Origin: Tardiphaga sp.
GTDB lineage: Bacteria > Pseudomonadota > Alphaproteobacteria > Rhizobiales > Xanthobacteraceae
Length of the DNA: 15,639 nt
Assembly: GCA_028290325.1 (NCBI GenBank)
Contig: JAQGJY010000287.1
Location: 1 to 15,639, forward strand
Direction of reading: 5' to 3'
Numbering within the stretch: position 1 is the first letter of the stretch; each line of letters starts with the position of its first letter. A program made the translations under genes and the position numbers. This document shows positions 8,876-15,639 of the stretch, piece after piece. The notes under the pieces were generated by a model. The model did no database searches, was not told the DNA's origin, and saw nothing but the letters and a program-made list of their open reading frames with translations.

Positions 8876-9593
8876 GGCCGAGATAGAATTCCTGGATTTG
8901 ATCCGACTGAATCAGGTTGGCGCAGGAATCGTGCATCACGACGCGACCGACTTCGAGCACGTAACCGTAATGCGCGGTCTCCAGCGCCATCCGCGCATTC
9001 TGTTCGACAAGCAAAATCGCCACGCCTTCCTCCGCGTTGAGGCGGCGGATGATCGTAAAGATTTCTTTCACGAGCAGAGGCGACAGGCCGAGCGACGGCT
9101 CGTCGAGCAGCAGCACTTTCGGCCGCGCCATCAGCGCGCGGCTGATCGCCAGCATCTGTTGCTGCCCACCGGACAATTGGCCCGCGATCTGATCCTGACG
9201 CTCGCGCAGCACCGGAAAATAGTCGAACATCTTCTCGATGTCGGAGGCGATCTTCTTCTTGTCCTTCTGGATATAGGCGCCCATCCGCAGGTTGTCGCGC
9301 ACCGACAGGAACGGAAACACCTCGCGCCCTTCTGGCACGTGGCTGATGCCGAGGCGGACGATCTTGTCCGGCTCCATCGACTGAATCTTCTGGCCCTCGA
9401 ATTCGATCGTACCGGTCAGCGGATCGAGCACGCCGGAAATCGTTTTCAGAATGCTGGTCTTGCCGGCGCCGTTTGCCCCGAGCACGGTGACGATCTGGCC
9501 TGGCATCAGATCGAGGCTGATGCCACGAATGGCGGTGATCGGCCCGTAACGGCTTTCGACATTGGCAAGACGCAAAATCGGCTGGGCGCTCAT
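8853..9593 (-). CDS. livF: Liv-type ABC transporter ATP-binding protein LivF
   Basis: This 246-residue ATPase has Walker A GANGAGKT (39-46), the HVPEGREVFPFLSV segment (85-98) typical of LivF, ABC signature LSGGQQQM (140-147), Walker B VLLLDEP (160-166) and VEQN near the H-loop. The V-P-E-G-R motif and the length of about 240 separate LivF from LivG. The ATG starts 1 nt after the livG stop (TGA-C-ATG), so translation is coupled. The 3' end overlaps the start of the AMP-binding ligase gene by up to 23 nt. It would energise import with LivG at the cytoplasmic face of the LivH/LivM channel. Confidence 0.93.
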   Translation of the reverse strand: MSAQPILRLANVESRYGPITAIRGISLDLMPGQIVTVLGANGAGKTSILKTISGVLDPLTGTIEFEGQKIQSMEPDKIVRLGISHVPEGREVFPFLSVRDNLRMGAYIQKDKKKIASDIEKMFDYFPVLRERQDQIAGQLSGGQQQMLAISRALMARPKVLLLDEPSLGLSPLLVKEIFTIIRRLNAEEGVAILLVEQNARMALETAHYGYVLEVGRVVMHDSCANLIQSDQIQEFYLGHGQAHAK

Positions 9594-9594
9594 G

Positions 9595-10353
9595 TCAGGC
9601 TCCCAGATAGGCGGCGACGACGTCGGGATGGCTCTGCACTTCTTCCGATGTGCCGAGCGCCATCTTGCGTCCGTAATTCAAGGCGAGCACGCGATCCGAA
9701 ACGCGGCTGACCAGCGACATGTCATGCTCGACCATCAGCACCGTGACTTTGAGGCGGCGATTGATCTCCAGAATCCATTCCGCCATCGCGTCGGTTTCCT
9801 CGACGTTGAGACCGGACGAAGGTTCGTCGAGCAGCAGCAGCGACGGTCCGACACACAACGCGCGCGCGACCTCGATGACCTTCCGCACGCCATAGGGCAG
9901 GCTGCCGATCGGCGTGTCGCGATAGCGTTGCAGCCGCAGCACATCCATCACTTCCTCGGCGGCGCGGCGATGCGCGATCTCCTCGTCGCGCACTTTGCGG
10001 ACGCGCAGAATATCCTGCCAGGTTTTGGTGGTGGAATGGCGATGGCGGCCGACGAGAAGATTTTGCAGCGTCGAAGCGCTCTCGAACAACTCGATGTTCT
10101 GGAACGTGCGCGCGATACCGCGGCCGGCGATTTGCTGTGCTGACAGTTGGGTGACGTCCTCGTCGCGAAACACGATATGGCCGGCATTTGGCGTGTAGAG
10201 CCGGCTGATCAAATTGAACAACGTGGTCTTGCCGGCGCCGTTCGGGCCGATGATGGTGAAGACCTCGCCTTCGTTGATGTCGAACGAGACGTTGTCGACG
10301 GCGGTGAGGCCGCCGAATTTGATGGTGAGGTCTTTCACATCGAAATAGGTCAT
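9595..10353 (-). CDS. livG: Liv-type ABC transporter ATP-binding protein LivG
   Basis: This 252-residue ATPase has Walker A GPNGAGKT (36-43), IARTFQNIELF (80-90) around the Q-loop, a signature of the LivG kind (LPYGVRK, 152-158, in place of LSGGQ), Walker B LLLLDEP (172-178) and the switch His210 in VEHDMSLV. The Y-G-x-R/Q signature is normal for LivG and is not a defect. It begins 4 nt after livM ends, with GGAG about 13 nt upstream of the ATG inside the livM 3' end, and is followed with a 1-nt gap by livF. It partners LivF in the asymmetric ATPase pair of HAAT transporters. Confidence 0.93.
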   Translation of the reverse strand: MTYFDVKDLTIKFGGLTAVDNVSFDINEGEVFTIIGPNGAGKTTLFNLISRLYTPNAGHIVFRDEDVTQLSAQQIAGRGIARTFQNIELFESASTLQNLLVGRHRHSTTKTWQDILRVRKVRDEEIAHRRAAEEVMDVLRLQRYRDTPIGSLPYGVRKVIEVARALCVGPSLLLLDEPSSGLNVEETDAMAEWILEINRRLKVTVLMVEHDMSLVSRVSDRVLALNYGRKMALGTSEEVQSHPDVVAAYLGA

Positions 10354-10357
10354 CGTC

Positions 10358-11500
10358 TCAGCGCCGCTCCGATTTCAGGAACATGCGTTGCGGCCGCGCG
10401 CTGCGCTGCCGCGCCAGCGGAAATTGCTTGCAGTAGGCCTTGACCCGTTGCCAGCGGCCATCGAGACCCATCGGCTCGTAAATGATGAACAGGATGATGA
10501 TGAGCCCGAAGATCAGCGACTTCAGCCCCGGCGCGTTGACCACGCGCAGGACGCCGGCCTGAATGCTGGCGATGATCGGCTCGCCGAGGCCAATGCCGTG
10601 CATCGCGGCATCGGTGATCTGCGGAAGCTTGTCCTTCACGACGATCAGCATCGGATCGACCATGATCATAAAGATCGCGCCGAACACGGCGCCGCGCAGA
10701 CTCAGCACGCCGCCGATGATGATGATCATCACGAAGTCGATCGAGACGGCGAGCGAGAACATTTCCGGCGAGATGAACGACAGCTTGTGCGCGTAGAGGA
10801 CGCCCGCCACGCCGGTGATCGCGGCGGAAATCGCGAAAGCCGAGGTTTTGTATCGCGCGGTGTCGATGCCCATGCTGCGCGCGGCGGTCTCCGAGTCGCG
10901 GATGGCGAGGAAGGCGCGGCCGGTCGGCGAGCGGATGATGTTGATCGCGGCTAGCATCACCACCACGGTGACGCCGAGGCACAGATAATAGAAGCCGTTG
11001 GTGCCGAGCTTCATGCCGAACACATTCGGGGCCGCCAGCATCAGGCCTTCATTGCCGTGGGTGACGCTTTCCCAGCGCGCCAGAACTTCCTCGACGATGA
11101 AGGCGAACGCCAACGTCGCGATGGCGAGATAGATGCCGTGGAGGCGCAATGCGGGCAGTCCGACAAGATAGCCGATCAGGCCCGTGAACGCGCCGGCCAG
11201 CACGAGATAGACCGGCAATGGCACGCCGTACTTCTGCGCGATCGCGGCGGAGTAGGCGCCAATCGCCAGAAACGCCGCGTGGCCGATCGAAACCTGTCCC
11301 GCCTGGCCGGACAGGATGTTCATCGCGACGCCGACGATGGCGTAGATCAGCACGAAAACAAGCTGGCTGAGATAATAGGATTCGATGAGGAAAGGCGCGG
11401 CGACGAGCAGCACGCCAAGCGCGGCATAGGCGATGACGCTGGCGCGGGACGCAAACAGTTGGTCGCTTTGCGCGTAGTCGGTGCGGATGTGCGCGCTCAT
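10358..11500 (-). CDS. livM: Liv-type ABC transporter permease LivM
   Basis: This 380-residue polytopic inner-membrane protein has about 8-10 hydrophobic segments. It carries the LivM signature SGQAGQVSIGHAAFLAIGAY (residues 64-83) and the cytoplasmic coupling loop AIRDSETAARSMGIDTARYK, which contacts the ATPase subunits. It is somewhat longer than typical LivM (about 320-360): there is a 20-residue polar N-terminus and a basic, Arg-rich C-terminal tail (residues about 350-380, ending KSERR) after the last helix. The start codon follows the livH TGA by 1 nt, with purine-rich GAAGAAGG just upstream inside the livH end. With LivH it forms the translocation channel. Confidence 0.92.
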   Translation of the reverse strand: MSAHIRTDYAQSDQLFASRASVIAYAALGVLLVAAPFLIESYYLSQLVFVLIYAIVGVAMNILSGQAGQVSIGHAAFLAIGAYSAAIAQKYGVPLPVYLVLAGAFTGLIGYLVGLPALRLHGIYLAIATLAFAFIVEEVLARWESVTHGNEGLMLAAPNVFGMKLGTNGFYYLCLGVTVVVMLAAINIIRSPTGRAFLAIRDSETAARSMGIDTARYKTSAFAISAAITGVAGVLYAHKLSFISPEMFSLAVSIDFVMIIIIGGVLSLRGAVFGAIFMIMVDPMLIVVKDKLPQITDAAMHGIGLGEPIIASIQAGVLRVVNAPGLKSLIFGLIIILFIIYEPMGLDGRWQRVKAYCKQFPLARQRSARPQRMFLKSERR

Positions 11501-11501
11501 C

Positions 11502-12374
11502 TCACACCTTCTTCATCGCGTTGCTGCCGAACAGGCCCTGCGGCCGCCACAGCAGAACGGCGAGCAGAACGACGTAAGCCGCCACGTCCTTGAAGCCCTC
11601 AGGCAGATAGAATCCGGACAGCGATTCGACGATGCCGATCGTGATGCCACCGGCGAGCGCGCCGGGAATCGAGCCGAAGCCGCCAAGCACCGCGGCGGGA
11701 AACGCCTTGATGCCGAGGAAGCCGAGATTGGCGTGAATAAAGGTGATCGGTGCCAGAAGAATGCCGGCGCAACACGCGACAATCGCGCTCAGCGACCAGA
11801 TCAGCGAGAACATTCGCTTCACCGGAATGCCCATGTAATAGGCCGCCAGCATGTTCTGCGACGTCGCCTGCATCGCGATGCCGACGCGCGTGAAGCGGAA
11901 GAATGCGTAGAGGAGGGCGCAGAGCAAGGCCGTCGCGACGATGATCGACAGCGAATCTTCCGCGATGACGAGGCCGCCGAGTTTGACAACGCCGTTGGTG
12001 AACGGCGTCTCGATCCGCAGGTCGTCGGTGCCCCAGATGATGCCGACCAGCGAGCGAATCACCAGGCCGAGTCCGATCGTCGCCATGACGATGGAAAATT
12101 GCGGATAGCCGAGGATCGGGCGGACCACGAGCCGCTCCATCAGGCTACCGAGGATGGCCATGCAGATCACGCACAGCAAGAAGGCCAGCCAGTAGTTCAG
12201 TCCCAATGTCGCGATGAAGGTGAAGGACAGGAACGCGCCCAGCATCATGATTTCGCCCTGCGCGAAATTCACGACTTCGGTCGCCTTGTAGATCAGCACG
12301 AAGCCGAGCGCGATCAGGCCATAGACGCAGCCCAGCGCGACACCACCGATCACCTGCTGGATGAAATCGAGCAT
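11502..12374 (-). CDS. livH: Liv-type ABC transporter permease LivH
   Basis: This 290-residue inner-membrane permease is the normal length for LivH. It starts MLDFIQQVIGGVALGCVYGL and has the family hallmark KATEVVNFAQGEIMMLGAF (about residues 33-51), the EAA-like coupling loop VGIAMQATSQNMLAAYYMGI, and many hydrophobic helices. Start choice: the ATG at 12374 has GAAGGGA about 5 nt upstream. The frame stays open to a TTG at 12473, but that would begin inside the -35 box of the operon promoter and adds a polar stretch foreign to the family. It is the first gene of the operon livH-livM-livG-livF-ligase-livK, with a leader of about 64 nt. Confidence 0.93.
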   Translation of the reverse strand: MLDFIQQVIGGVALGCVYGLIALGFVLIYKATEVVNFAQGEIMMLGAFLSFTFIATLGLNYWLAFLLCVICMAILGSLMERLVVRPILGYPQFSIVMATIGLGLVIRSLVGIIWGTDDLRIETPFTNGVVKLGGLVIAEDSLSIIVATALLCALLYAFFRFTRVGIAMQATSQNMLAAYYMGIPVKRMFSLIWSLSAIVACCAGILLAPITFIHANLGFLGIKAFPAAVLGGFGSIPGALAGGITIGIVESLSGFYLPEGFKDVAAYVVLLAVLLWRPQGLFGSNAMKKV

Positions 12375-12444
12375 TCCGTTCCCTTCGGTCCATTGCGGAC
12401 CGTTGTTTTGACGCCTGGCCACAACCCTTCGCCCGCGCGGCGGG

Positions 12445-12473
12445 ATTAAGGTGGCACGAAGCGAGTTAGTCAA
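12445..12473 (-). promoter_or_regulatory. putative sigma70-type promoter of the liv operon
   Basis: On the minus strand, TTGACT (12473-12468) and CTTAAT (12450-12445) are separated by exactly 17 nt. The -35 box matches the consensus at 5 of 6 positions and the -10 box at 4 of 6. The predicted start is near 12438, about 64 nt before the livH ATG. A CCCGC-GCG-GCGGG inverted repeat (12432-12444) lies directly at the predicted start site and could be part of an operator or a 5' mRNA hairpin; that is inference. No regulator gene is in the window. Confidence 0.6.
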
Positions 12474-12577
12474 GCGATGAATTAAATTAATTGGGGGCGT
12501 TTTAGACCTCGACCGATTGTTCCGGAACGAAACGCCGCAGGCGGCATTGACGGGTGGAACAACCTGTGGAGACCGTC

Positions 12578-12817
12578 ATGAAGAGCCTTTTGATCTGCGC
12601 CGCCGTTCTCGGGATGGCACTCAGTACGACTGCGGTTGAGGCCAAGGGATGCATCAAGGGCGCGATCATCGGCGGCATCGCCGGTCATTACGCGGGCCAC
12701 GGCAAGGTTGGCGCGGTTGCCGGCTGCGTTATCGGCCGTCATGAAGCCAACAAGGCCGATGCCGCCCGCTCGCAGCGACCGCAGGGCAAGCGCGCCACAG
12801 ACGACGGGAAGATTTGA
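12578..12817 (+). CDS. small exported glycine-zipper protein
   Basis: This 79-residue protein has a signal peptide (MKSLLICAAVLGMALS, cleavage about VEA|KG after residue 22). Its mature part of about 57 residues is dominated by a glycine zipper, GAIIGGIAGHYAGHGKVGAVAG (residues 28-49 with Gly at regular spacing), followed by a basic, polar tail. Two cysteines (Cys25 and Cys50) flank the zipper and could form a disulfide in the periplasm. Start choice: GGAG at 12568-12571 lies 6 nt before this ATG; an in-frame ATG at 12554 lacks a ribosome site and would spoil the signal peptide. Glycine-zipper 2TM proteins are common in alphaproteobacterial envelopes, but their functions are mostly unknown. 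It diverges from the liv operon and is probably unrelated to it. Confidence 0.72.
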   Translation: MKSLLICAAVLGMALSTTAVEAKGCIKGAIIGGIAGHYAGHGKVGAVAGCVIGRHEANKADAARSQRPQGKRATDDGKI

Positions 12818-12844
12818 TAGCGGTTTTTTGAATTGTCCGGCGGA

Positions 12845-12866
12845 GGTCCCGGCGTTGGCCGGGACC
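12845..12866. repeat. palindromic element (REP-like hairpin)
   Basis: GGTCCCGG-CGTTGG-CCGGGACC is an 8-bp perfect stem with a 6-nt loop, 27 nt after the glycine-zipper stop. No T-run follows, so it is not a classical Rho-independent terminator. The core resembles the GTCCCGGC...GCCGGGAC palindromes dispersed through Bradyrhizobium-like genomes. It may end or protect the upstream mRNA. Confidence 0.55.
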
Positions 12867-12882
12867 AATTGCAAGGCCGGGT

Positions 12883-13161
12883 GTGGCAAAGGGGACCACA
12901 AATACTGTGCTTCATCGCGATATTTTCTGGCTGGGACGTCAATGGTGCGTCACCGGCTTCGGTATCCAGGTCATCGACAAAAAATTAAAGATGCGGTTTG
13001 ATATTCCCGCCTCGAAGATTTGGGAGGATGATCTCACCAGTCGGTTGCTGCTCGAACCGTGGTTCGATGCCGACGATTTCGCTGAGGCGCTGGCGCTTGC
13101 TCGGCTACGCGCGCAAGACAATCCGAAGATATTCGCGCCGCCCTTGACCAACGAGCGCTAG
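12883..13161 (+). CDS. small protein of unknown function
   Basis: The frame gives 92 residues from a GTG at 12883, or 84 from a GTG at 12907. I prefer 12907 slightly because GGGGA (12891-12895) lies 11 nt upstream and the recognisable globular part begins there (LHRDIFWLGRQWCVTGFGIQ). I do not recognise the family. The protein has no signal peptide or membrane segment. It is rich in Trp and in acidic/basic pairs, with a beta-like first half (VTGFGIQVIDKKLKMRFDI) and a helical second half (FDADDFAEALALARLRAQ). No dense competing gene on the other strand explains the frame, and the composition looks like real protein. It sits between a REP-like hairpin and the molybdoenzyme gene; a functional link to either is not shown. 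Confidence 0.55.
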   Translation: MAKGTTNTVLHRDIFWLGRQWCVTGFGIQVIDKKLKMRFDIPASKIWEDDLTSRLLLEPWFDADDFAEALALARLRAQDNPKIFAPPLTNER

Positions 13162-13253
13162 AAGATGTCGATTGTCATCAAACGGCGAACCGATCTTCGA
13201 TCGACGCGGACGGGCGATTTGCATGATCGATCGATGTTGTTATCGTTCGCGAC

Positions 13254-15344
13254 ATGAACGCACGCGCCAAAATCGACATCAAGCATTCCACCTGCCCGCA
13301 CGATTGCCCGTCTGCCTGCGCCCTCGACATCGAAGTCATCGATGACACGACGATTGGTCGCGTCCGCGGCTCCAGGCAGCAGACCTACACGGCGGGCGTC
13401 GTCTGCGCCAAGGTCGCGCGTTATGCCGAGCGCATCCATCATCCCGACCGGTTGATGTATCCGATGCGCCGCACCGGGCCGAAAGGCGCCGGGCAATTCA
13501 CGCGCATCACATGGGACGAGGCGCTGGACGAGATCGCGGCCCGGTTCAACGATGCTGAACGCGATTTTGGCGCGCAATCCGTGTGGCCCTATTATTATGC
13601 GGGCACCATGGGGCTGGTGATGCGCGACGGCATCAACCGTCTGGCTGCCGTGAAGAAATACTCGCGCTTCTACGCGACGATCTGTGCGACCATCGCATGG
13701 GCCGGTTTCGCGGCCGGCACCGGCAAAGTGGCGGGTGTCGATCCACGCGAAATGGCGAAATCTGACCTCGTGGTGATCTGGGGCACCAACCCGGTCAACA
13801 CCCAGGTCAATGTGATGACGCATGCGACCCGCGCCCGCAAGGAGCGCGGCGCGAAGATCGCCGTGATCGACATCTACGACAACGATTCGATGAAGCAGGC
13901 GGATATCAAGATCGTGCTGCGGCCGGGCACCGATGGCGCGTTCGCTTGCGGCGTGATGCATGTGCTGTTTCGCGACGGTCACGCCGACCGCGATTACATG
14001 GCGGCCTACACGGATTGTCCCGACGCGCTGGAAGCGCATCTGGCGACGCGAACGCCGGAATGGGCCTCCGGAATTTGCGGCGTGCCGGTGGCGGAAATCG
14101 AGGCCTTCGCGAAACTCGTCGGCGAGACCAAGCGCGCGTTTTTCCGGCTCGGCTATGGCTTCACGCGCAGCCGAAACGGCGCGGCGCAGATGCATGCCGC
14201 GCTGTGTATCCCCAGCGTGACCGGCGCGTGGCAAAGCGAAGGTGGCGGCGCCTTCTTCAACAATGGCGCGATCTGGCAGTTCGATAAAAATCTGATCGAG
14301 GGACTCGACGCGGTCGATCCGACGACGCGCCTGCTCGATCAATCGAAAATCGGTCGCGTGCTGACCGGCGACCTCGTCGCGTTGCAGAACGGTCCGCCGG
14401 TCAAGGCGATGCTGATCCAGAACACCAATCCCATGACGGTCGCGCCAGAGCAAGGTCTCGTTCGCCAAGGGTTCGCGCGCGACGACCTTTTCGTCGCCGT
14501 GCATGAGCAGTTCATGACTGAAACCGCCGCAATGGCCGACATCGTGCTGCCGGCAACCATGTTCATGGAGCATGACGACCTGTATTATGGCGGCGGACAC
14601 CAGCATATTTCAGTCGGCGCTAAACTGATCGACCCGCCCGGCGAGTGCCGCTCGAACCATGAGGTGCTGCAAGGTCTCGCGCAACGCCTCGGCGCCGAGC
14701 ATCGCGGGTTCGCGATGACCCCACGTGAGATCATCGACGACACGCTCAGGACCAGCGGACACGGCGGCATCGCAGCACTGGAGCAAGATCTGTGGCGAGA
14801 TCTCCAGCCGGATTTCCGCGCCTCGCATTATCTGGATGGCTTCGCGCATCCCGACAAGAAATTCCATTTCAAGGCGGACTGGTCGAAGGTCGCGACGCCG
14901 AACAATGGTTTGATGGGCGCGTGGGATGAGATGCCGGGCCTGCCGGACCATTGGGCGAATATCGAGAGCGCCGACGCCGCGCATCCGTTTCGGCTGGCGA
15001 CCAGCCCGGCGCGCAGCTTTCTCAACACAAGTTTCAATGAGACCCCGTCATCGCAGGCGCGTGAAGGCAAGCCAAGCGTCATGATGCACCCGGTCGATGC
15101 GGCGCAACTCGCGCTCGCCGACGGCGACACCGTCGTCCTCGGCAACGAACGTGGCGAGACGTCGCTGACGTTGAAATTGTTCGAGGGCCTGCGGCGGGGT
15201 GTGCTGATCGCCGAATCCGTGCATCCGAACAAATCGCATCACGGCGGTCGCGGGATCAATTCGCTGACCGGGGCCGATGCCGTCGCGCCCTATGGCGGCG
15301 CGGCATTCCACGACAACAAAGTGTGGGTCAAGAAGGCGGTCTGA
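13254..15344 (+). CDS. cytoplasmic molybdopterin (bis-MGD) oxidoreductase with N-terminal [4Fe-4S] site
   Basis: This 696-residue enzyme is of the DMSO reductase/formate dehydrogenase superfamily. Domain order: Molybdop_Fe4S4 with Cys14, Cys18, Cys22 and Cys51 (C-x3-C-x3-C-x28-C); the molybdopterin oxidoreductase core with DLVVIWGTNPVNTQ (171-184); and a C-terminal molydop-binding domain (about 570-690, with NTSFNETPSSQ and NKSHHGGRGINSLTG). Cys144 in YATICATIAWAG lies where formate dehydrogenase and assimilatory nitrate reductase carry their Mo-ligating Cys/Sec, so Cys ligation is likely. There is no Tat signal, so the protein is cytosolic. No electron-transfer subunit, chaperone or FdhD gene is adjacent. 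The substrate is unresolved; databases often call such proteins simply 'molybdopterin oxidoreductase'. No Shine-Dalgarno is evident before the ATG, but homology to the Fe-S domain begins at residue 12, so the start is about right. Confidence 0.88.
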   Translation: MNARAKIDIKHSTCPHDCPSACALDIEVIDDTTIGRVRGSRQQTYTAGVVCAKVARYAERIHHPDRLMYPMRRTGPKGAGQFTRITWDEALDEIAARFNDAERDFGAQSVWPYYYAGTMGLVMRDGINRLAAVKKYSRFYATICATIAWAGFAAGTGKVAGVDPREMAKSDLVVIWGTNPVNTQVNVMTHATRARKERGAKIAVIDIYDNDSMKQADIKIVLRPGTDGAFACGVMHVLFRDGHADRDYMAAYTDCPDALEAHLATRTPEWASGICGVPVAEIEAFAKLVGETKRAFFRLGYGFTRSRNGAAQMHAALCIPSVTGAWQSEGGGAFFNNGAIWQFDKNLIEGLDAVDPTTRLLDQSKIGRVLTGDLVALQNGPPVKAMLIQNTNPMTVAPEQGLVRQGFARDDLFVAVHEQFMTETAAMADIVLPATMFMEHDDLYYGGGHQHISVGAKLIDPPGECRSNHEVLQGLAQRLGAEHRGFAMTPREIIDDTLRTSGHGGIAALEQDLWRDLQPDFRASHYLDGFAHPDKKFHFKADWSKVATPNNGLMGAWDEMPGLPDHWANIESADAAHPFRLATSPARSFLNTSFNETPSSQAREGKPSVMMHPVDAAQLALADGDTVVLGNERGETSLTLKLFEGLRRGVLIAESVHPNKSHHGGRGINSLTGADAVAPYGGAAFHDNKVWVKKAV

Positions 15345-15491
15345 TCACCAGAACGCCGCCCAAAATGGGGGAACATCCGCGACGATCCCGATTTGATGTC
15401 GGAGGCGTCCGGCGATGAACGGCGACCGCTCGGGCTCGGCTCCTCACCGTTATCGTAAGGGTTTACCTCGGAGGGGGTTACACCCGGATCA

Positions 15492-15639
15492 TTGCTTCGA
15501 CGTCCCTGGCAGCAGCTGGACGGGCGCATCATTCAGACCGTTGATCTCCCCAACTGGGCGGCGCTGGCACCAGCGCCGCTATTTTTCGTCCGCGACTTCG
15601 CGCGGTCCGAATTGCGCGACTGCGGCTTATCCGGCAGTG
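15492..15639 (+). CDS. possible 5' part of an unrecognised gene, cut by the window end
   Basis: A frame open from a TAA at 15456-15458 to the window end translates, from a TTG at 15492, as LLRRPWQQLDGRIIQTVDLP and onward through NWAALAPAPLFFVRDFARSELRDCG. Third codon positions are about 73% G/C and the residue mix looks like real protein. A strong purine block, GGAGGGGG (15470-15477), lies 14 nt upstream of the TTG, a little far for a Shine-Dalgarno. I do not recognise the family. An overlapping frame from ATG 15415 is also open to the end but reads like a shadow (many Ser/Arg/Pro). The spacer 15345-15455 holds nothing else I can name. Confidence 0.35.
   Translation, partial: MLRRPWQQLDGRIIQTVDLPNWAALAPAPLFFVRDFARSELRDCGLSGS

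Noticed and set aside
10000..10353. LivG signature LPYGVRK as a defective ABC motif
   Set aside because: LivG proteins normally have a Y-G-type signature instead of LSGGQ, so this is family-typical.
12375..12473. Upstream TTG start for livH
   Set aside because: The TTG is the -35 box of the predicted promoter, the added residues are not LivH-like, and ATG 12374 has a good ribosome site.
13195..13253. CGATC-rich direct/inverted repeats before the molybdoenzyme gene
   Set aside because: GATCGATC-like strings are short, self-complementary and frequent in this composition. No operator symmetry of useful length is seen.
13158..14606. 482-residue minus-strand open frame
   Set aside because: It is antisense to the molybdopterin oxidoreductase, whose motifs are unambiguous. 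Composition is that of a shadow frame and no family motif is visible.
15415..15639. ATG-started frame to the window end with GGAGG 9 nt upstream
   Set aside because: Despite the good ribosome site, the translation is Ser/Arg/Pro-heavy and third positions are less GC-biased than in the overlapping frame, so it is more likely a shadow.

Overview
The window is GC-rich, densely packed bacterial DNA. The codon use, the Liv-type ABC transporters, the PimC/PimD-like acyl-CoA dehydrogenase pair and the GlpV-type glycerol-binding protein suggest an alphaproteobacterium near Bradyrhizobium, Rhodopseudomonas or Afipia. This placement comes from gene content and style only; no search was run. I saw no rRNA, tRNA, CRISPR array, insertion sequence or phage gene.

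Layout. (1) Positions 1-2378, + strand: the 3' end of a glycerol ABC transporter operon. It holds the tail of a permease (GlpQ-like), a small DUF2160 membrane protein and a large periplasmic binding protein (GlpV-like), closed by a strong intrinsic terminator. (2) Positions 2524-5826, + strand: a beta-oxidation-like operon with an enoyl-CoA hydratase/isomerase superfamily protein that lacks both classical catalytic glutamates, followed by a small and a large acyl-CoA dehydrogenase subunit. The two dehydrogenase genes are separated by a 127-bp spacer of inverted repeats. (3) Positions 5918-12473, - strand: a complete branched-chain amino acid-type (HAAT) ABC transporter operon in the order livH-livM-livG-livF, then a divergent AMP-binding acyl-CoA ligase, then livK. 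It runs from a good sigma70-like promoter at 12445-12473 to a hairpin terminator at 5918-5945. (4) Positions 12578-13161, + strand: a small exported glycine-zipper protein and a small unknown protein with a palindromic element between them. (5) Positions 13254-15344, + strand: a cytoplasmic [4Fe-4S]/bis-MGD molybdopterin oxidoreductase without visible partner subunits. (6) Positions 15345-15639: probably the start of another gene cut by the window edge.

How the genes fit together. Regions 2 and 3 converge on one terminator and form a plausible catabolic module. The Liv-type transporter would import a carboxylic acid, the AMP-binding protein would activate it to a CoA thioester, the two-subunit dehydrogenase would desaturate it, and the hydratase-fold protein would act on the product. 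The substrate cannot be read from the sequence. A dicarboxylic, alicyclic, aromatic or branched acid fits better than a free amino acid. The unusual active sites in this module (hydratase without Glu/Glu, dehydrogenases without the C-terminal Glu, ligase with an altered P-loop) are the main reasons for a second look. No wholly new system type, such as a defence or mobile system, is evident.
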